Assembly (NCBI GenBank): GCA_003225005.1 | Contig: QIAN01000162.1 | Coordinates: forward strand, 62,001-126,000 | Source: Acidobacteriota bacterium | Lineage (GTDB): Bacteria; Acidobacteriota; Terriglobia; Terriglobales; Acidobacteriaceae | DNA length: 64,000 bases | Direction of reading: 5' to 3' | Part shown: in pieces, positions 27,696 to 37,492 of the stretch | How positions within the stretch are numbered: the first letter of the stretch is position 1 | How the letters are laid out: each line of letters begins with the position of its first letter | Program-made: the position numbers and the translations under genes | The notes under the pieces: generated by a model | Seen by the model: the letters and a program-made list of their open reading frames with translations, nothing else | Database searches by the model: none | Told to the model about the DNA's origin: nothing

Positions 27696-28232
27696 TCAAT
27701 ATTCGATTCCTCTCTGCGCCATTACGCCCTTTTCGTAAGCGTGCTTTACCTGTCGCATTTCCGTGACCGTGTCAGCGGCCTCGATAATTGTGGGGTGTGC
27801 GTTCCTACCCGTCAATATTACATGCACCATTTCCGGCTTCTTTTTGAGGCTCTCCACCACCTTCGCGGGATCGAGCATTCCATAGCTTATGGCGTAATTG
27901 ATCTCGTCCAGCACCACCAAGTCCCACTCGCCTGACTGGACTGCCGTCTCGGCTTCCGCCCAAGCATCCTCGACCAGGCGGACGTCTTCCGGGTCCGGCT
28001 TCTCGGCACCGACCTTCACGAAGCCGCGTCCCATCGGCTTCATCACAAACTTGGTGCCGAACGCCTGCACTGCATCCAGTTCACCGTAATGCCACGATCC
28101 TTTTAGGAATTGCAGCATCAGCACTCGCATCCCCTGGCCCACGGCTCGCAGGGCTGTGCCCATGGCCGCCGTCGTTTTGCCCTTCCCCGGCCCGGTATTC
28201 ACAATAATGAGACCCTTACGAATGTCCGCCAT
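27696..28232 (-). CDS. cobO: Corrinoid adenosyltransferase (CobO/BtuR)
   Basis: A 178-residue P-loop protein (GPGKGKTTAAMGTALRAVGQG, residue 14 on) of the CobA/CobO/BtuR type, with FLKGSWHYGEL and LDEINYAISYGML. It adenosylates cob(I)alamin or cobyrinic acid diamide using ATP. No other cobalamin genes and no cobalamin riboswitch are visible nearby, so salvage is as likely as synthesis. It precedes accD by 104 nt on the same strand. Confidence 0.93.
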   Translation of the reverse strand: MADIRKGLIIVNTGPGKGKTTAAMGTALRAVGQGMRVLMLQFLKGSWHYGELDAVQAFGTKFVMKPMGRGFVKVGAEKPDPEDVRLVEDAWAEAETAVQSGEWDLVVLDEINYAISYGMLDPAKVVESLKKKPEMVHVILTGRNAHPTIIEAADTVTEMRQVKHAYEKGVMAQRGIEY

Positions 28233-28470
28233 GTGGAAATCGGAGGCTTGATTTTACTCGTTCCGGGCATTTCTTGGAAAAAAGCGGAACCAAGCGCCGG
28301 CTACAGCGGTCTTTACCACCGTGACAAAGCTTGAACCGTTCCGACCGCCTTCATAAATTGTGCGGGTGAACGTCAAAGTACTGAACTTTTCCACGGAACC
28401 GGCGCATCCAAGATTGCGTAACTGGGTCCAGCCGATCTCTGTCTCCTCGCGAATCTGCGGAGGTCTTGTC

Positions 28471-28947
28471 GTGACTAACAAATGTATCGTGTTATTGTGC
28501 TGCGCGCTTGCGGTCGTTCCAGCCTTTGGGGCGCAGCGTGTGGCCATGCGTCCCAGGCCGTCCGTCGATTCAGCCGATCAGGAACTGATTCGCGAGATTG
28601 TTGACCTGGAGCGCCAGGCCAAGGAGGCTTCCCTTCGTCGCGATGCTGAATTCTCCCAGCGCACCCTAGCCGATGATTATGTCGCGATCACTCCCTTGGG
28701 CCAGGTCACTACCAAGCAGGAAACGATTGGTGCGCGTAGGAGCGGCCAGCTCCGATATGAGGCTATGAATATTACCGACATGGTGGTTCGCGTCTATGGC
28801 GACACCGCCGTCGTCACCGCCCGCGCCGACGTGAAGGGCCATCAGCTCGGAGAAGATTTCAGCGGACCTTATCGCTATACCCGCGTCTGGGTCCGCCGCA
28901 GCGGGCACTGGCAGACGGTAAGCTACCAGGCCACTGTCACCGAGTAG
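28471..28947 (+). CDS. Secreted NTF2-like (DUF4440) protein
   Basis: A 158-residue protein from GTG 28471, which has a perfect GGAGG 7 nt upstream and gives a signal peptide (CIVLLCCALAVVPAFGA). The rest is an NTF2/SnoaL-like cone fold: an N-terminal helix (SADQELIREIVDLERQAKEA), DYVAITPLGQVTTK, and a C-terminal strand VWVRRSGHWQTVSYQAT. Members can be enzymes or binding proteins; no active site can be assigned. Confidence 0.8.
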   Translation: MTNKCIVLLCCALAVVPAFGAQRVAMRPRPSVDSADQELIREIVDLERQAKEASLRRDAEFSQRTLADDYVAITPLGQVTTKQETIGARRSGQLRYEAMNITDMVVRVYGDTAVVTARADVKGHQLGEDFSGPYRYTRVWVRRSGHWQTVSYQATVTE

Positions 28948-29101
28948 AACTGACCTCGAAGACGGCACCGGCATTTCCTTGTGCTTTTTCCCAGTTGGAG
29001 GCAAGGACCTGCGCCAGTCGAAACGACCCGTGCGTCTTTCGCGCGCCAGCATCCCTGTCGTTCTAAAATGGAAGCTCGTTTCCGCGTGGAGCCCTCAATT
29101 C

Positions 29102-30236
29102 ATGAAGCGACATCAAAATTCTGTACTTCGATTATTCTCTGCCCGGCTCCTGAACACGGCACTCTTGCTCGCCGTCCTGAGCGCGACCAGGTTTTCGTCA
29201 GCCCAGGAACCCAAACTCTCTCCCGAAAAGCAACCTCAGATCGAGGCCGCGATTTCAAAGTTCATGGCTAGCACCCACGTCCCTGGCCTCTCTGCCGCGG
29301 TGGTCGAAGACGGACGGTTCGAATGGGCCGCGGGCTTCGCCATGGCTGACCTGGAAAACAATGTTCCGGCCACTGAACATACTCTCTACCGGCTGGCATC
29401 CATTTCCAAATCACTCACCGCAACGGCTGCCATGCAGCTGTTCGAGCGCGGGCAACTCGATTTGGACGCACCCGTTCAGAAATACTGCCCATCGTTTCCG
29501 CAGAAGCCGTGGCCGATTACCACCCGGCAGGTCATGGCACATCTCTCCGGAATCCGGCATTACAAGTCCGGCTCGCAAGAACTTCGAAAAGCAGATCGAA
29601 GCTGGGCTGAACTTTTTTAAGGAGGATCCTCTCCTGTCCCAACCGGGTACGCAGTTTCACTATTCGACACACGGATTCACGCTGGTCGGGTGCGTGATCG
29701 AAGGCGCCTCCGGCAGCAGGTACGTTGATTTTTTACGGCAGAACGTTTTCCTTCCGGCGGGGATGGCGCAAACTCAGTTTGATGATCGCTTCGCTGTCAT
29801 TCCTTATCGCACTCGCTTCTATGACAAGACTGAATCCGGCGTTGTGAGAAATGCCGATTTCCTGGACTCGAGCTACAAGATTCCCGGCGGAGGTTGGTTG
29901 TCCTCAGCCGAGGACATGGCGCGATTCGAAGTCGCCATGGTTGACGACAAGCTCATCCGGCGCGCCACGCGCAACCTCATGTGGACTACGCTCAAGCCGA
30001 CCGACGGCTCCCAGGATGACTACGCGCTTGGCTGGGGTAGCGGTATTGAGAATGGCACCAAGGGAGTGGGTCACACTGGAGGCCAGCAGGGCACAAGCAC
30101 GGCATTTCTGATCGCGCCGGAACAGCGGGCCGGAGTCGTCGTGCTGACCAACATGGAAGGGGTGCCTGCCGACAAACTTGCTCGGCAGATCCTCACGATT
30201 GTTGTCGGTGCGCCGGGGAACAAACCGCGGCCCTGA
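29102..30236 (+). pseudogene. Serine beta-lactamase-like hydrolase, frameshifted
   Basis: Two overlapping frames together make one class C beta-lactamase/esterase-type protein. The first part (29102 to about 29575) has a signal peptide and the SISK nucleophile motif (YRLASISKSLTAT), followed by AHLSGIRHYKS. The second part is in the +1 frame from about 29575: FEKQIEAGLNFFKEDPLL, FHYSTHGFTLVG and HTGGQQGTSTAFLIAP. Homology switches frames between HYKS and NFEK (29565-29590), so an indel has broken the gene. Either the gene is dead or the assembly has an error here. Periplasmic peptidase-type activity would be expected from the intact form. Confidence 0.8.
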
Positions 30237-30356
30237 GACGGGTCAGTTTTCGACCACTGGCGCCCCGTTACGAGAGCCGCCGGCGACAGATCTCATCCTG
30301 TGGTTGGGGCGGGTCAATTCCCGCCAGTTTGGAGTTGGATCGAACTGGGTGCGATC

Positions 30357-30521
30357 CTAAGGTAGTTCCGCAGTTTTCCGCGGCATCTCCAGTGGAAGGT
30401 GTGGAGGCGCGGCGGACTCCCCTTCGAGCAAAGGCAGTGTAATACGCAGCGCTTCGATTTCCTTCTTAACCCGCACCAATTCCTGCTCTTTGACTCTTAG
30501 CACCTCGAACGGACTCTTCAT
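30357..30521 (-). CDS. Small coiled-coil protein
   Basis: A 54-residue protein starting at ATG 30521 with GGAGT close upstream. Residues 5-30 (EVLRVKEQELVRVKKEIEAL) form a heptad-like charged coiled coil, followed by a Pro-rich tail. It starts 123 nt after rlmH on the same strand. Short proteins of this type seem recurrent in acidobacteria near such clusters (recollection, not checked). Function unknown. Confidence 0.6.
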   Translation of the reverse strand: MKSPFEVLRVKEQELVRVKKEIEALRITLPLLEGESAAPPHLPLEMPRKTAELP

Positions 30522-30643
30522 CGCGACTCCTTTTGTTTGCAGGGTGTAGGACTCGGCTGGCGCGGCCGAACATTCACAACTGTAAGTCATGAGTTTACCC
30601 AAAAACATATCACGAAGGGGCAAGTGGAATATATTTGTTTGCC

Positions 30644-31111
30644 TCAATGCCCGGAATGGTACGGATGACCCTTCAGAATGGTGAGCGCTCTATAGACTTG
30701 CTCGAGCAAAACCACCCTCGCCAACCCATGCGGCAGCGTAATCTTTCCTAAAGACATCGTGTGCTGCGCCATAGCTTTTGTCGCCTCACTGAATCCGTCC
30801 GCGGGTCCGACTGCAAAGACCAGGGGCAGCGGATTGCGGTCCTGGTAATCGCGCAAAAAACGTGCAAACTGCTCGGACGAGAATTCCTTGCCTTGCGAAT
30901 CCATCAGCACCAGCGTGGAATTCGCACCCCTTGCCATTGTGCCGCGTCGAGAAGATGCCACCCGCCCACGAAACTCGAGCAGCGGCGCCTCGTCTCGCAG
31001 GGCTACCCCCTCCACGGCAGCATAGCGTGAAATTCGCTTGAGATACTCCGCGGTTAGCGCTTCGATCGCCGCTTCCTTGGTCTTGCCGATCCATGCAATC
31101 TTGATCTTCAC
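30644..31111 (-). CDS. rlmH: 23S rRNA (pseudouridine1915-N3)-methyltransferase
   Basis: A 155-residue SPOUT methyltransferase. The N-terminus KIKIAWIGKTK, the AdoMet knot region FAVGPADGFSEATK and the C-terminal EQVYRALTILKGHPYHSGH are the RlmH signatures. It methylates position 1915 in helix 69 of assembled ribosomes. It is the last conserved member of the obgE-nadD-rsfS-rlmH set. Confidence 0.94.
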   Translation of the reverse strand: MKIKIAWIGKTKEAAIEALTAEYLKRISRYAAVEGVALRDEAPLLEFRGRVASSRRGTMARGANSTLVLMDSQGKEFSSEQFARFLRDYQDRNPLPLVFAVGPADGFSEATKAMAQHTMSLGKITLPHGLARVVLLEQVYRALTILKGHPYHSGH

Positions 31112-31256
31112 GGGGTGGTTCGATCACGGCCTTGCGGAACCCACTGCGCGACCGGGTGCCTGGCGGTGAACGTTTCTCTGTTTCCCGCTCAAACCATTCT
31201 TGCCCCCGAACGGAAAATCGCGGAGGTTGATGGTGTGGCCTCTCCGGCGTTGGTGC

Positions 31257-31676
31257 TTACGCTCTCTTCCGCCGCGCGACGGTTGCCGCGCTACGCTGGC
31301 GACGCACAGCCAAGGGCTTGAGTTCGGCCGGTTGCAACCGCTTAGCTGATTTCCACAGGCGTTCCAAATCGTAAAACTTGCGCGCCTTCTCTGAGAAAAC
31401 GTGTACGACGAAGTCCACATAATCAATCAATATCCACTCGCCCTGGTTGTAACCCTCGACATGGGTCGGCGGAATGGCCGCCGCCTTGAGTCGCATCTCG
31501 ACTTCGTCGGCAATGGCCTGCACCTGGCGCGGATTGGTCCCGCTGCACAGCACAAAGTAATCGGTGAAGGCGCCCGACCCTTTTTCCATTTCCAGGATGG
31601 TGAGCTCCTCGGCTTTTTTGTCAAGGCAGGCGTTGATGGCTGCGGCTACTTGCTTCTTCAGATCATTCTTCTTCAT
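31257..31676 (-). CDS. rsfS: Ribosomal silencing factor RsfS
   Basis: A 139-residue RsfS/Iojap protein. Core motifs: AEELTILEMEKGSGAFTDYFVLCSG (the DYFV block), EGYNQGEWILIDYVDFVVHVF and FYDLERLW. It binds ribosomal protein L14 and blocks subunit joining when nutrients run low. A basic C-terminal tail (RRQRSAATVARRKRA) extends beyond the usual end. Start set at ATG 31676, where homology begins. Confidence 0.94.
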   Translation of the reverse strand: MKKNDLKKQVAAAINACLDKKAEELTILEMEKGSGAFTDYFVLCSGTNPRQVQAIADEVEMRLKAAAIPPTHVEGYNQGEWILIDYVDFVVHVFSEKARKFYDLERLWKSAKRLQPAELKPLAVRRQRSAATVARRKRA

Positions 31677-31847
31677 GCGGTGATGAGGTTGTCCTTGGTC
31701 GTTGCTTGTTAGCGGCGTTGAATGCTGGCTTGAATTCCATTGTAAATGACTGCAATGTTCCGCGTGGTTTAACTTGCCCAATGCTTTTCTCATGGCGTCC
31801 ATAAAGGTTCACAGCGCAGTCGGCCATCAACCGGCAACGTCGAATGG

Positions 31848-32543
31848 CTATTGATAGAGGCCCATCTTCTTGACGTACTCGGCTACGAGCGGGTCGAGGA
31901 AGCGTCCTAGCGGTTTCCCGGCGGATACGGCCTGGCGGATCGCGGTCGCAGAAACCGGTTGGTGAACCTCGTCTAGCAGATGGATCGCGGCTCCATGCAA
32001 AACCAAATCTCCTGTGGCGGCTTGCTTGCGAAATGGGCGCGTGACTTCCGGCTTGGGACGAAGGCTCTCAGGCAGCGCGTTGGCCACGTCGGCCAACGAA
32101 TATCCAGGGCGGCTTGCGACAACGAACTCGCACTCGCGGAACAACCCCGCCGCGTGGTGCCACTGGGCAATCTCGGCGAAAGCATCGATACCCATCAAAA
32201 GCAGGAGGCTGTCGCTTTTCTTGAGCGACTGCTTAAGCCGCTTAATGGTATCAATCGTGAAATTCGGTTTTGGCGGCCGCTCTCTGCCGCTCACGCCGGT
32301 AGCCAACTCGTCCGGCGCCTCCAGCAGGGACGGAATAAAAGCCCTTTCCTGAGCGGTGGCCAGTGCCAGCATGGCGTAACGGTGGGCGAATGGCGAAAGC
32401 GCCTGCTGTTGCTTGTGCGGGGGAACGCTGGCAGGCACGAAATAAATCCGATTCAGGTGGCATCGGTCAAGCGCTGCGCGTGCCAGGGCCACGTGTCCGC
32501 GATGAATGGGATCGAACGTCCCGCCGAACAGGCCGATCTTCAT
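31848..32543 (-). CDS. nadD: Nicotinate-nucleotide adenylyltransferase
   Basis: A 231-residue nucleotidyltransferase with GGTFDPIHRGHVALARAA at the N-terminus (HxGH) and the C-terminal PVSATAIRQAV (ISxTxIR variant). It makes deamido-NAD from nicotinate mononucleotide and ATP. It lies upstream of rsfS on the same strand, the usual order in many phyla. Its upstream partner obgE is separated by an inserted plus-strand kinase gene. Confidence 0.94.
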   Translation of the reverse strand: MKIGLFGGTFDPIHRGHVALARAALDRCHLNRIYFVPASVPPHKQQQALSPFAHRYAMLALATAQERAFIPSLLEAPDELATGVSGRERPPKPNFTIDTIKRLKQSLKKSDSLLLLMGIDAFAEIAQWHHAAGLFRECEFVVASRPGYSLADVANALPESLRPKPEVTRPFRKQAATGDLVLHGAAIHLLDEVHQPVSATAIRQAVSAGKPLGRFLDPLVAEYVKKMGLYQ

Positions 32544-32772
32544 GCCCGCCTAGTGTCTTGATTTGGGGTGCGATATGCAAGCGGTCAGTGGCGCAAGCTC
32601 ACGCCCGTGCGGTTCGTGACCACAAAGCCTTTCTGGAGCAGTACCAGAGTTCGAGATTATGAGGGTCATTGTCCGACCGGCCAATGACCTAGCGCTCAGG
32701 CCCATCCGGTGAATACCTGATGAACTCCTGTAACTCGATTGTTTCCTGTTTTGCACCTAGCATCGTTCTGGT

Positions 32773-35049
32773 ATGCGCGTGACCCTCCCCCTACTTCGCT
32801 ACGTTCCGCCTACTCGCGCCCCGATTTTGCGCTACGGCGTGGCGGTGCTGAGCACGACGCTGGCCCTAATTCCTTCGCTTTTACTGACCAACGTTGCGGA
32901 AAGCCGCCTCACCGTATTCGCTGTCGCGGTGATGGTGAGCGCGTGGTATGGCGGCTGGAAGCCCGGTCTGGTTGCCACTTCGTTTGCCCTCACCGTCAGC
33001 GCATATTTTACGCTCTCCGGACCGCACACACCGGCACAGTACCGCACGGCAGTCGTCCGGCTGGCGTTGTTCGTTTTTGTTGCGCTTCTCATCTGCGGGT
33101 TCAATGGCGCGTTGCGGGCCGCTCAAGAAAGCCTGCGCCGGTCAGAGCTCAATTTTCGCTCGCTGGTGACCAACGCTCCTTACGGTATTTGCCGCTGCGA
33201 TTTCACGGGCGAGGTGCGGGATGCGAACCCGGCGCTGTTGACGATGCTCGGCTACACAACAGCATCGGAGCTTGTGGGTCGGCATCTCGGAGGACTGTAC
33301 GCAGATACGCAACAATGGTTCGATCTCGCGGACTGTCTGCGCTCCACCGCGGTATTCAACGGCGTGAGCGCTGAATGGCAGCGCAAGGACGGCAGCACGT
33401 TGGTCGTGCGAGTTTCCGGACGATCAGTCGCCGACGGCGATCGCGGGAGGGTATTCGAGCTCTTTGCCGAGGACGTGACCGAGCGGCGCGCGTTGGAACA
33501 GCAACTGCGCCAATCGCAAAAGATGGAAGCCGTGGGCCGTCTGGCCGGCGGCATTGCGCACGACTTCAACAACCTCCTGATGGTGATCTCTGGTTATTCG
33601 GAATTCCTATTGGAGCACGTGGGTCCTGATCCCACTCTGCGCAACCCAACACAAGAGATTGCCAGCGCGGCTGAGAGGGCGTCGTCGCTGACACGGCAGC
33701 TTCTTGCCTTCAGCCGAAAGCAAATGTTGGTGCCCAGAGTGCTTGATCTGAATGTCGTGGTCAGGGAAAGCCTAAAGATGCTGACGCGACTGATTGGCGA
33801 GGATATCGACTTGGTAATGACTCCCGCCTCGAACCTGGGAGCCGTGAAGGCCGACGCGGGCCAGATGGAACAGGTCATCATGAATCTGGCGGTGAACGCC
33901 CGGGACGCCATGCCTTCTGGCGGGAAGCTGACGATTGAAACCGCCAGCGTCACTCTGGACGAAGACTATGCCCGCTTTCATGCGCCCCTAAAGCCCGGCG
34001 AATACATCATGTTAGCCATCAGCGATACCGGTGAGGGCATGGACGCGGAGACCCAGTCTCACCTCTTCGAACCTTTCTTTACCACCAAGGGGCTAAAGGG
34101 AACGGGGCTCGGTTTGTCCACAGTGTACGGAATCGTCAAACAAAGCGGCGGTTACATCTGGGTGTACAGCGAGCCTGGCAAGGGGACGGCGTTCAAGATC
34201 TATCTGCCGCGCGTGGCCGAGTCAAGCCAGAGTGAAGCAGTCGTGGCTACGTCCAGCAAAACTCCCAAGGCTGAAGGTGGCAAGGAAACAATTCTCCTGG
34301 TGGAGGATGAAGACACTCTGCGGCGCTTGGCCCGGGAATATCTCGAAAAGCAGGGATACAACGTCGTTGATGCCGCGGACGGCGCGATGGCGCTGCAGAT
34401 TGCCGTGGCGCACGAAGGCGTCGTTCACTTGCTGCTCACCGATGTCATCATGCCCGGAATGAATGGCCGGGAACTGGCTCAACGGATGCTGGAGATACGC
34501 CCCAACGTGAAAGTGTTGTACATGTCGGGGTACACGGAAAACGTGATAGCCCACAACGGCACACTGGATGCGGGCGTAAGCCTGCTCCAGAAGCCCTTCA
34601 ACCTTCGCGACCTGAGAGACAGAGTGCGCGAAGTGCTCGATTCAACCCCAATCCCCCGGGAGGTTCGAATGTCCACTCAAAGCGCTCAGACCAAGCACGC
34701 GGCGCAAGGAAAGGGGCAGTTCCCCCCTTCCCGCGCGCAACGATTCCAACTCCATTTGCCTTTGCGTTATCGCCGGCTCGGCGAAGAGAACTGGCACGAG
34801 GGCACAACCGAAAACATCAGCCGCTCCGGCTTGCTCTTCGAAGCAGAAGAATTGCTGCAGCCCAGTGCGCAGTTGGAAATCAACCTGGTGTTGCCAGCAG
34901 AAATTGCCGGCCTCTCAGCGACGGAAGTTGTTTGTCGCGGTGAAGTCGTGCGTAACATTCAACCGAAGGGTGATGCGGTGAGTCCAGCGCTGGCGGCAAA
35001 GATCTTGCAGTATCGCTTCCAGCACGGATCGAAGACTGCGCACGCTTAG
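32773..35049 (+). CDS. Hybrid sensor histidine kinase with receiver and C-terminal PilZ domain
   Basis: A 758-residue protein: a membrane region of the DUF4118 type (residues 18-115, about four helices), a PAS domain (120-235), HisKA with phospho-acceptor His 263 ([19 protein letters not shown]), an HATPase domain (about 370-485, DTGEGMD and [13 protein letters not shown]), a receiver domain with Asp 557 ([11 protein letters not shown]), and a PilZ-like domain from about 650. The PilZ keeps [11 protein letters not shown] (NxSxxG), but the RxxxR half is degenerate (RAQRF). Signalling to itself or through the PilZ domain is possible. It is inserted in opposite orientation between obgE and nadD. 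Confidence 0.9.
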   Translation: MRVTLPLLRYVPPTRAPILRYGVAVLSTTLALIPSLLLTNVAESRLTVFAVAVMVSAWYGGWKPGLVATSFALTVSAYFTLSGPHTPAQYRTAVVRLALFVFVALLICGFNGALRAAQESLRRSELNFRSLVTNAPYGICRCDFTGEVRDANPALLTMLGYTTASELVGRHLGGLYADTQQWFDLADCLRSTAVFNGVSAEWQRKDGSTLVVRVSGRSVADGDRGRVFELFAEDVTERRALEQQLRQSQKMEAVGRLAGGIAHDFNNLLMVISGYSEFLLEHVGPDPTLRNPTQEIASAAERASSLTRQLLAFSRKQMLVPRVLDLNVVVRESLKMLTRLIGEDIDLVMTPASNLGAVKADAGQMEQVIMNLAVNARDAMPSGGKLTIETASVTLDEDYARFHAPLKPGEYIMLAISDTGEGMDAETQSHLFEPFFTTKGLKGTGLGLSTVYGIVKQSGGYIWVYSEPGKGTAFKIYLPRVAESSQSEAVVATSSKTPKAEGGKETILLVEDEDTLRRLAREYLEKQGYNVVDAADGAMALQIAVAHEGVVHLLLTDVIMPGMNGRELAQRMLEIRPNVKVLYMSGYTENVIAHNGTLDAGVSLLQKPFNLRDLRDRVREVLDSTPIPREVRMSTQSAQTKHAAQGKGQFPPSRAQRFQLHLPLRYRRLGEENWHEGTTENISRSGLLFEAEELLQPSAQLEINLVLPAEIAGLSATEVVCRGEVVRNIQPKGDAVSPALAAKILQYRFQHGSKTAHA

Positions 35050-35073
35050 TCCTTCTTAACTTCCTTGCATACG

Positions 35074-35106
35074 GTCTGCCTTCTGAAAGGCAGGCCCTTT
35101 TTCTTT
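35074..35106 (+). terminator. Intrinsic terminator of the kinase gene
   Basis: CTGCCTT-CTGA-AAGGCAG followed by a T-rich tract (CCCTTTTTCTTT), 25 nt after the kinase stop codon. It also separates the convergent obgE. Confidence 0.8.
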
Positions 35107-35123
35107 AGACAGAAGCTCTGATC

Positions 35124-36179
35124 TTAGGAGCTTTTCTCGGCCTGTTCGTCAGCCGCTTCTCGAGCCGATTCCCTTAACTTCCCCACCTCATCGGCGATCG
35201 CGTATTTCAACTGTTCGATGCCTTCGCCCGTGACAGCGGAAATCTCGTATAGCTTCAGCATTTGTTTCTTGCAGTACCGTTTCAGCTTGACGACCTTATC
35301 TTTGTTGGCCACGTCAATTTTCGATGCGATCATGATCATGAGCTTTTCTTCGAGATGGGCCCCGAAGCTGGCCAGTTCACCGAGAATAACCTCTACGTCC
35401 TTCACCACATCCGGACGGCCACTCGCATCCGAAATGTCTACCAGATGCACCAGCAGGCGCGTCCGTTCGATGTGGCGCAAAAACTGCGTGCCCAGACCCG
35501 CTCCCGTATGCGCACCCTCGATCAGGCCGGGGATATCGGCCACCACAAAGCTGACTTCATTCCTGGCATCGCCCACCGCGACTACTCCCAGGTTGGGCTG
35601 CAAAGTGGTGAAAGGGTAGTCCGCGATCTTGGGGCGCGCGGCGGAGATGCGAGAGATTAACGTTGACTTGCCCGCGTTAGGAAATCCTACCAGTCCCACG
35701 TCGGCCAGCAGTTTGAGTTCGAGACGGTAAGTATGCTCTTCGCCGGGACGTCCAGCCTCGTGTTCGCGAGGAGCCTGGTGCACGGACGTGGCGAAACGGG
35801 CATTGCCGCGTCCCCCCCGTCCGCCGCGAGCGATTACGATGCGTTGGTCCGGGCCTGTGAAATCAAACACTTCCTCGCCGGTGTCGTCGTCATAGACAAT
35901 CGTTCCTACCGGAACTTTGAGGAGAACATCCTCGCCTTCGCGCCCCGTCTTGTTCGAGCCTTCACCGTGACGTCCGCGCTGGGCTTTGTATTCAGGGTTA
36001 AAGCGAAAGTGCACCAACGTGTTGTGGCGTTCGCTGGACTCCATGATGATGTCTCCGCCCTTGCCGCCGTCGCCACCCGAGGGTCCGCCACGCGGAACGA
36101 ACTTCTCCCTGCGGAACGCCATGCAGCCATTGCCGCCGTCCCCCGCCTTCACCCGAATTTTGGCTTCGTCGATAAACAT
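35124..36179 (-). CDS. obgE: GTPase Obg
   Basis: A 351-residue GTPase. The glycine-rich Obg fold (residues 1-155, e.g. [22 protein letters not shown] and [14 protein letters not shown]) is followed by a G domain with the P-loop [26 protein letters not shown] and the ASKIDVANK recognition loop. Obg assists assembly of the large ribosomal subunit and responds to ppGpp. No C-terminal OCT domain is present, only a short charged tail. Confidence 0.95.
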   Translation of the reverse strand: MFIDEAKIRVKAGDGGNGCMAFRREKFVPRGGPSGGDGGKGGDIIMESSERHNTLVHFRFNPEYKAQRGRHGEGSNKTGREGEDVLLKVPVGTIVYDDDTGEEVFDFTGPDQRIVIARGGRGGRGNARFATSVHQAPREHEAGRPGEEHTYRLELKLLADVGLVGFPNAGKSTLISRISAARPKIADYPFTTLQPNLGVVAVGDARNEVSFVVADIPGLIEGAHTGAGLGTQFLRHIERTRLLVHLVDISDASGRPDVVKDVEVILGELASFGAHLEEKLMIMIASKIDVANKDKVVKLKRYCKKQMLKLYEISAVTGEGIEQLKYAIADEVGKLRESAREAADEQAEKSS

Positions 36180-36219
36180 GAAGCAGTTTGGTTAAGCGAC
36201 GCCGGATAGCTGAGCCAAC

Positions 36220-36246
36220 AAAAAAGCCTCGTCCCGAAGACGAAGC
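36220..36246 (-). terminator. Intrinsic terminator after rpmA
   Basis: On the minus strand, GCTTCGTC-TTCGG-GACGAGGC is followed by TTTTTTG; one pair is a G-U wobble, which favours the minus strand as the active one. It lies 100 nt after the rpmA stop, so obgE may use its own promoter or read-through. Confidence 0.75.
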
Positions 36247-36345
36247 TGTGGGTCGTAGATCATTCGCCGGCAGCCGCTGCACAGAGTTGGTCTACGTCAG
36301 TTTGTCCGAGTTACGCTTGCGACGGTGGCGAGTTCGCGAAGGGGA

Positions 36346-36609
36346 TTACTCCGCTTCAAGAGGCTCAACCGTCACGAACTTGCCCATCGAGCCTTTGTTC
36401 AGGAACTTGATGCGGCCGGTGATCTTGGCAAACAGCGTGTCATCTTTGCCTCGGCCAACATTCAGGCCCGGCTTTACCCGCGTTCCGCGCTGCCGCACGA
36501 TGATGGTTCCTCCGGGGACTACTTGTCCGCCGAATGCTTTGAAGCCCAGCCGCTGCGCGTTAGAGTCACGGCCGTTTCGTGAAGTGCCTTGTCCTTTTTT
36601 GTGTGCCAT
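36346..36609 (-). CDS. rpmA: 50S ribosomal protein L27
   Basis: An 87-residue protein beginning [20 protein letters not shown] and containing [19 protein letters not shown], the standard L27 sequence. No N-terminal extension needing cleavage (as in Firmicutes) is present. It follows rplU by 91 nt, the usual operon order. Confidence 0.97.
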   Translation of the reverse strand: MAHKKGQGTSRNGRDSNAQRLGFKAFGGQVVPGGTIIVRQRGTRVKPGLNVGRGKDDTLFAKITGRIKFLNKGSMGKFVTVEPLEAE

Positions 36610-36700
36610 AGAAACTCATTTGCCGGTGGCTAGTTGCCTATAAATTTTCTCGGGCGGGCGTCCAGCCCATCCTACGGGATCAAAGATCCAAGCTGCATCT

Positions 36701-37186
36701 CTACTTCTTTCTCTTCGGAGCAGCCTTCTGGGTCGCCTTCTTGGGAGCAGCTTTCTTCTGCGCCGAGCCCTTTGCCGATCTGGCATGAGCCTTGGGCGAT
36801 GCTTCGGTCTCTAGGTGGGCAGCCGCTACTTTCTTGGGCTTCGCCTCTCTCGTCGGCCGCTCAGGCGCCTTGAAGCTCTGCCCGTCGAAGGCGATTTCCG
36901 TGATGCGCACGGCGGTGAAGGCCTGGCGATGTCCGCGCAGCTTCTTGTACTGCTTCTTGCGCTTGTAATGAAAGACCAGAATCTTGGGAGAGCGGCCCTC
37001 TTCCACCACCTCGCCAACTACGCGAGCCTCTGACTGCGGCTTGCTGATCTGGCCCGCTTCACCAGATACAGCGAGCACGTCGGGGAATTCGACTGGGCCG
37101 TCGGTGCTCGTGAACTTCTCCACTCGAATGACATCACCGGGCGCCACCCGGTATTGCTTGCCACCGGCGCGGATGACCGCGTACAT
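36701..37186 (-). CDS. rplU: 50S ribosomal protein L21 with lysine/alanine-rich tail
   Basis: A 161-residue protein. Residues 1-103 are the normal L21 fold (MYAVIRAGGKQYRVAPGDVI, then HYKRKKQYKKLRGHRQAFT). Residues from about 105 to 161 form a K/A/P-rich tail absent from the usual ~103-residue L21, and likely reach over the ribosome surface. GGAGG lies 7 nt before ATG 37186. A promoter-like pair sits ~190 nt upstream, leaving a long leader. Confidence 0.96.
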   Translation of the reverse strand: MYAVIRAGGKQYRVAPGDVIRVEKFTSTDGPVEFPDVLAVSGEAGQISKPQSEARVVGEVVEEGRSPKILVFHYKRKKQYKKLRGHRQAFTAVRITEIAFDGQSFKAPERPTREAKPKKVAAAHLETEASPKAHARSAKGSAQKKAAPKKATQKAAPKRKK

Positions 37187-37372
37187 GCGTCTGCCTCCAT
37201 CAATATCGGTCGTAAAAGTCAGCTCACACAATCGTAAAGATCAAACCTCCGCGCACACGAGCGCGCTTGGGCAGCCCTGACTTTCTCTTGCTTGCTGTGT
37301 TTCCACCAAGGCGTTTCAGCAGCCACGGCAGGCGTTCCCAGAACGGGTCGGCAAGTACAGGCAAACTCAACT

Positions 37373-37402
37373 ATTCTAGCGTGCTGCGCGGAAGATGGTC
37401 AA
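37373..37402 (-). promoter_or_regulatory. Putative sigma-70 promoter of rplU-rpmA
   Basis: On the minus strand, TTGACC (37397-37402), 18 nt, then TAGAAT (37373-37378). Transcription from here gives a leader of about 180 nt before rplU, long enough for autoregulatory structure, which I cannot confirm. Confidence 0.55.
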
Positions 37403-37492
37403 TGAGCACTTTACGGAGTGTCACTTTACGGAGCCACAGAGTCTATGCGAGAATCCCGGGCGCCAGTCAGCAGCCTGCTCGGGAGGAATCCA

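Noticed and set aside
28233-28360. Cobalamin riboswitch upstream of cobO
   Set aside because: The short spacer shows no B12-box-like sequence.
29605-29640. CTTTTTTAAGGAGG as a programmed +1 frameshift site in the beta-lactamase-like gene
   Set aside because: The site resembles prfB-type recoding, but the family match has already moved to the +1 frame upstream at NFEK, so an indel is the simpler cause.
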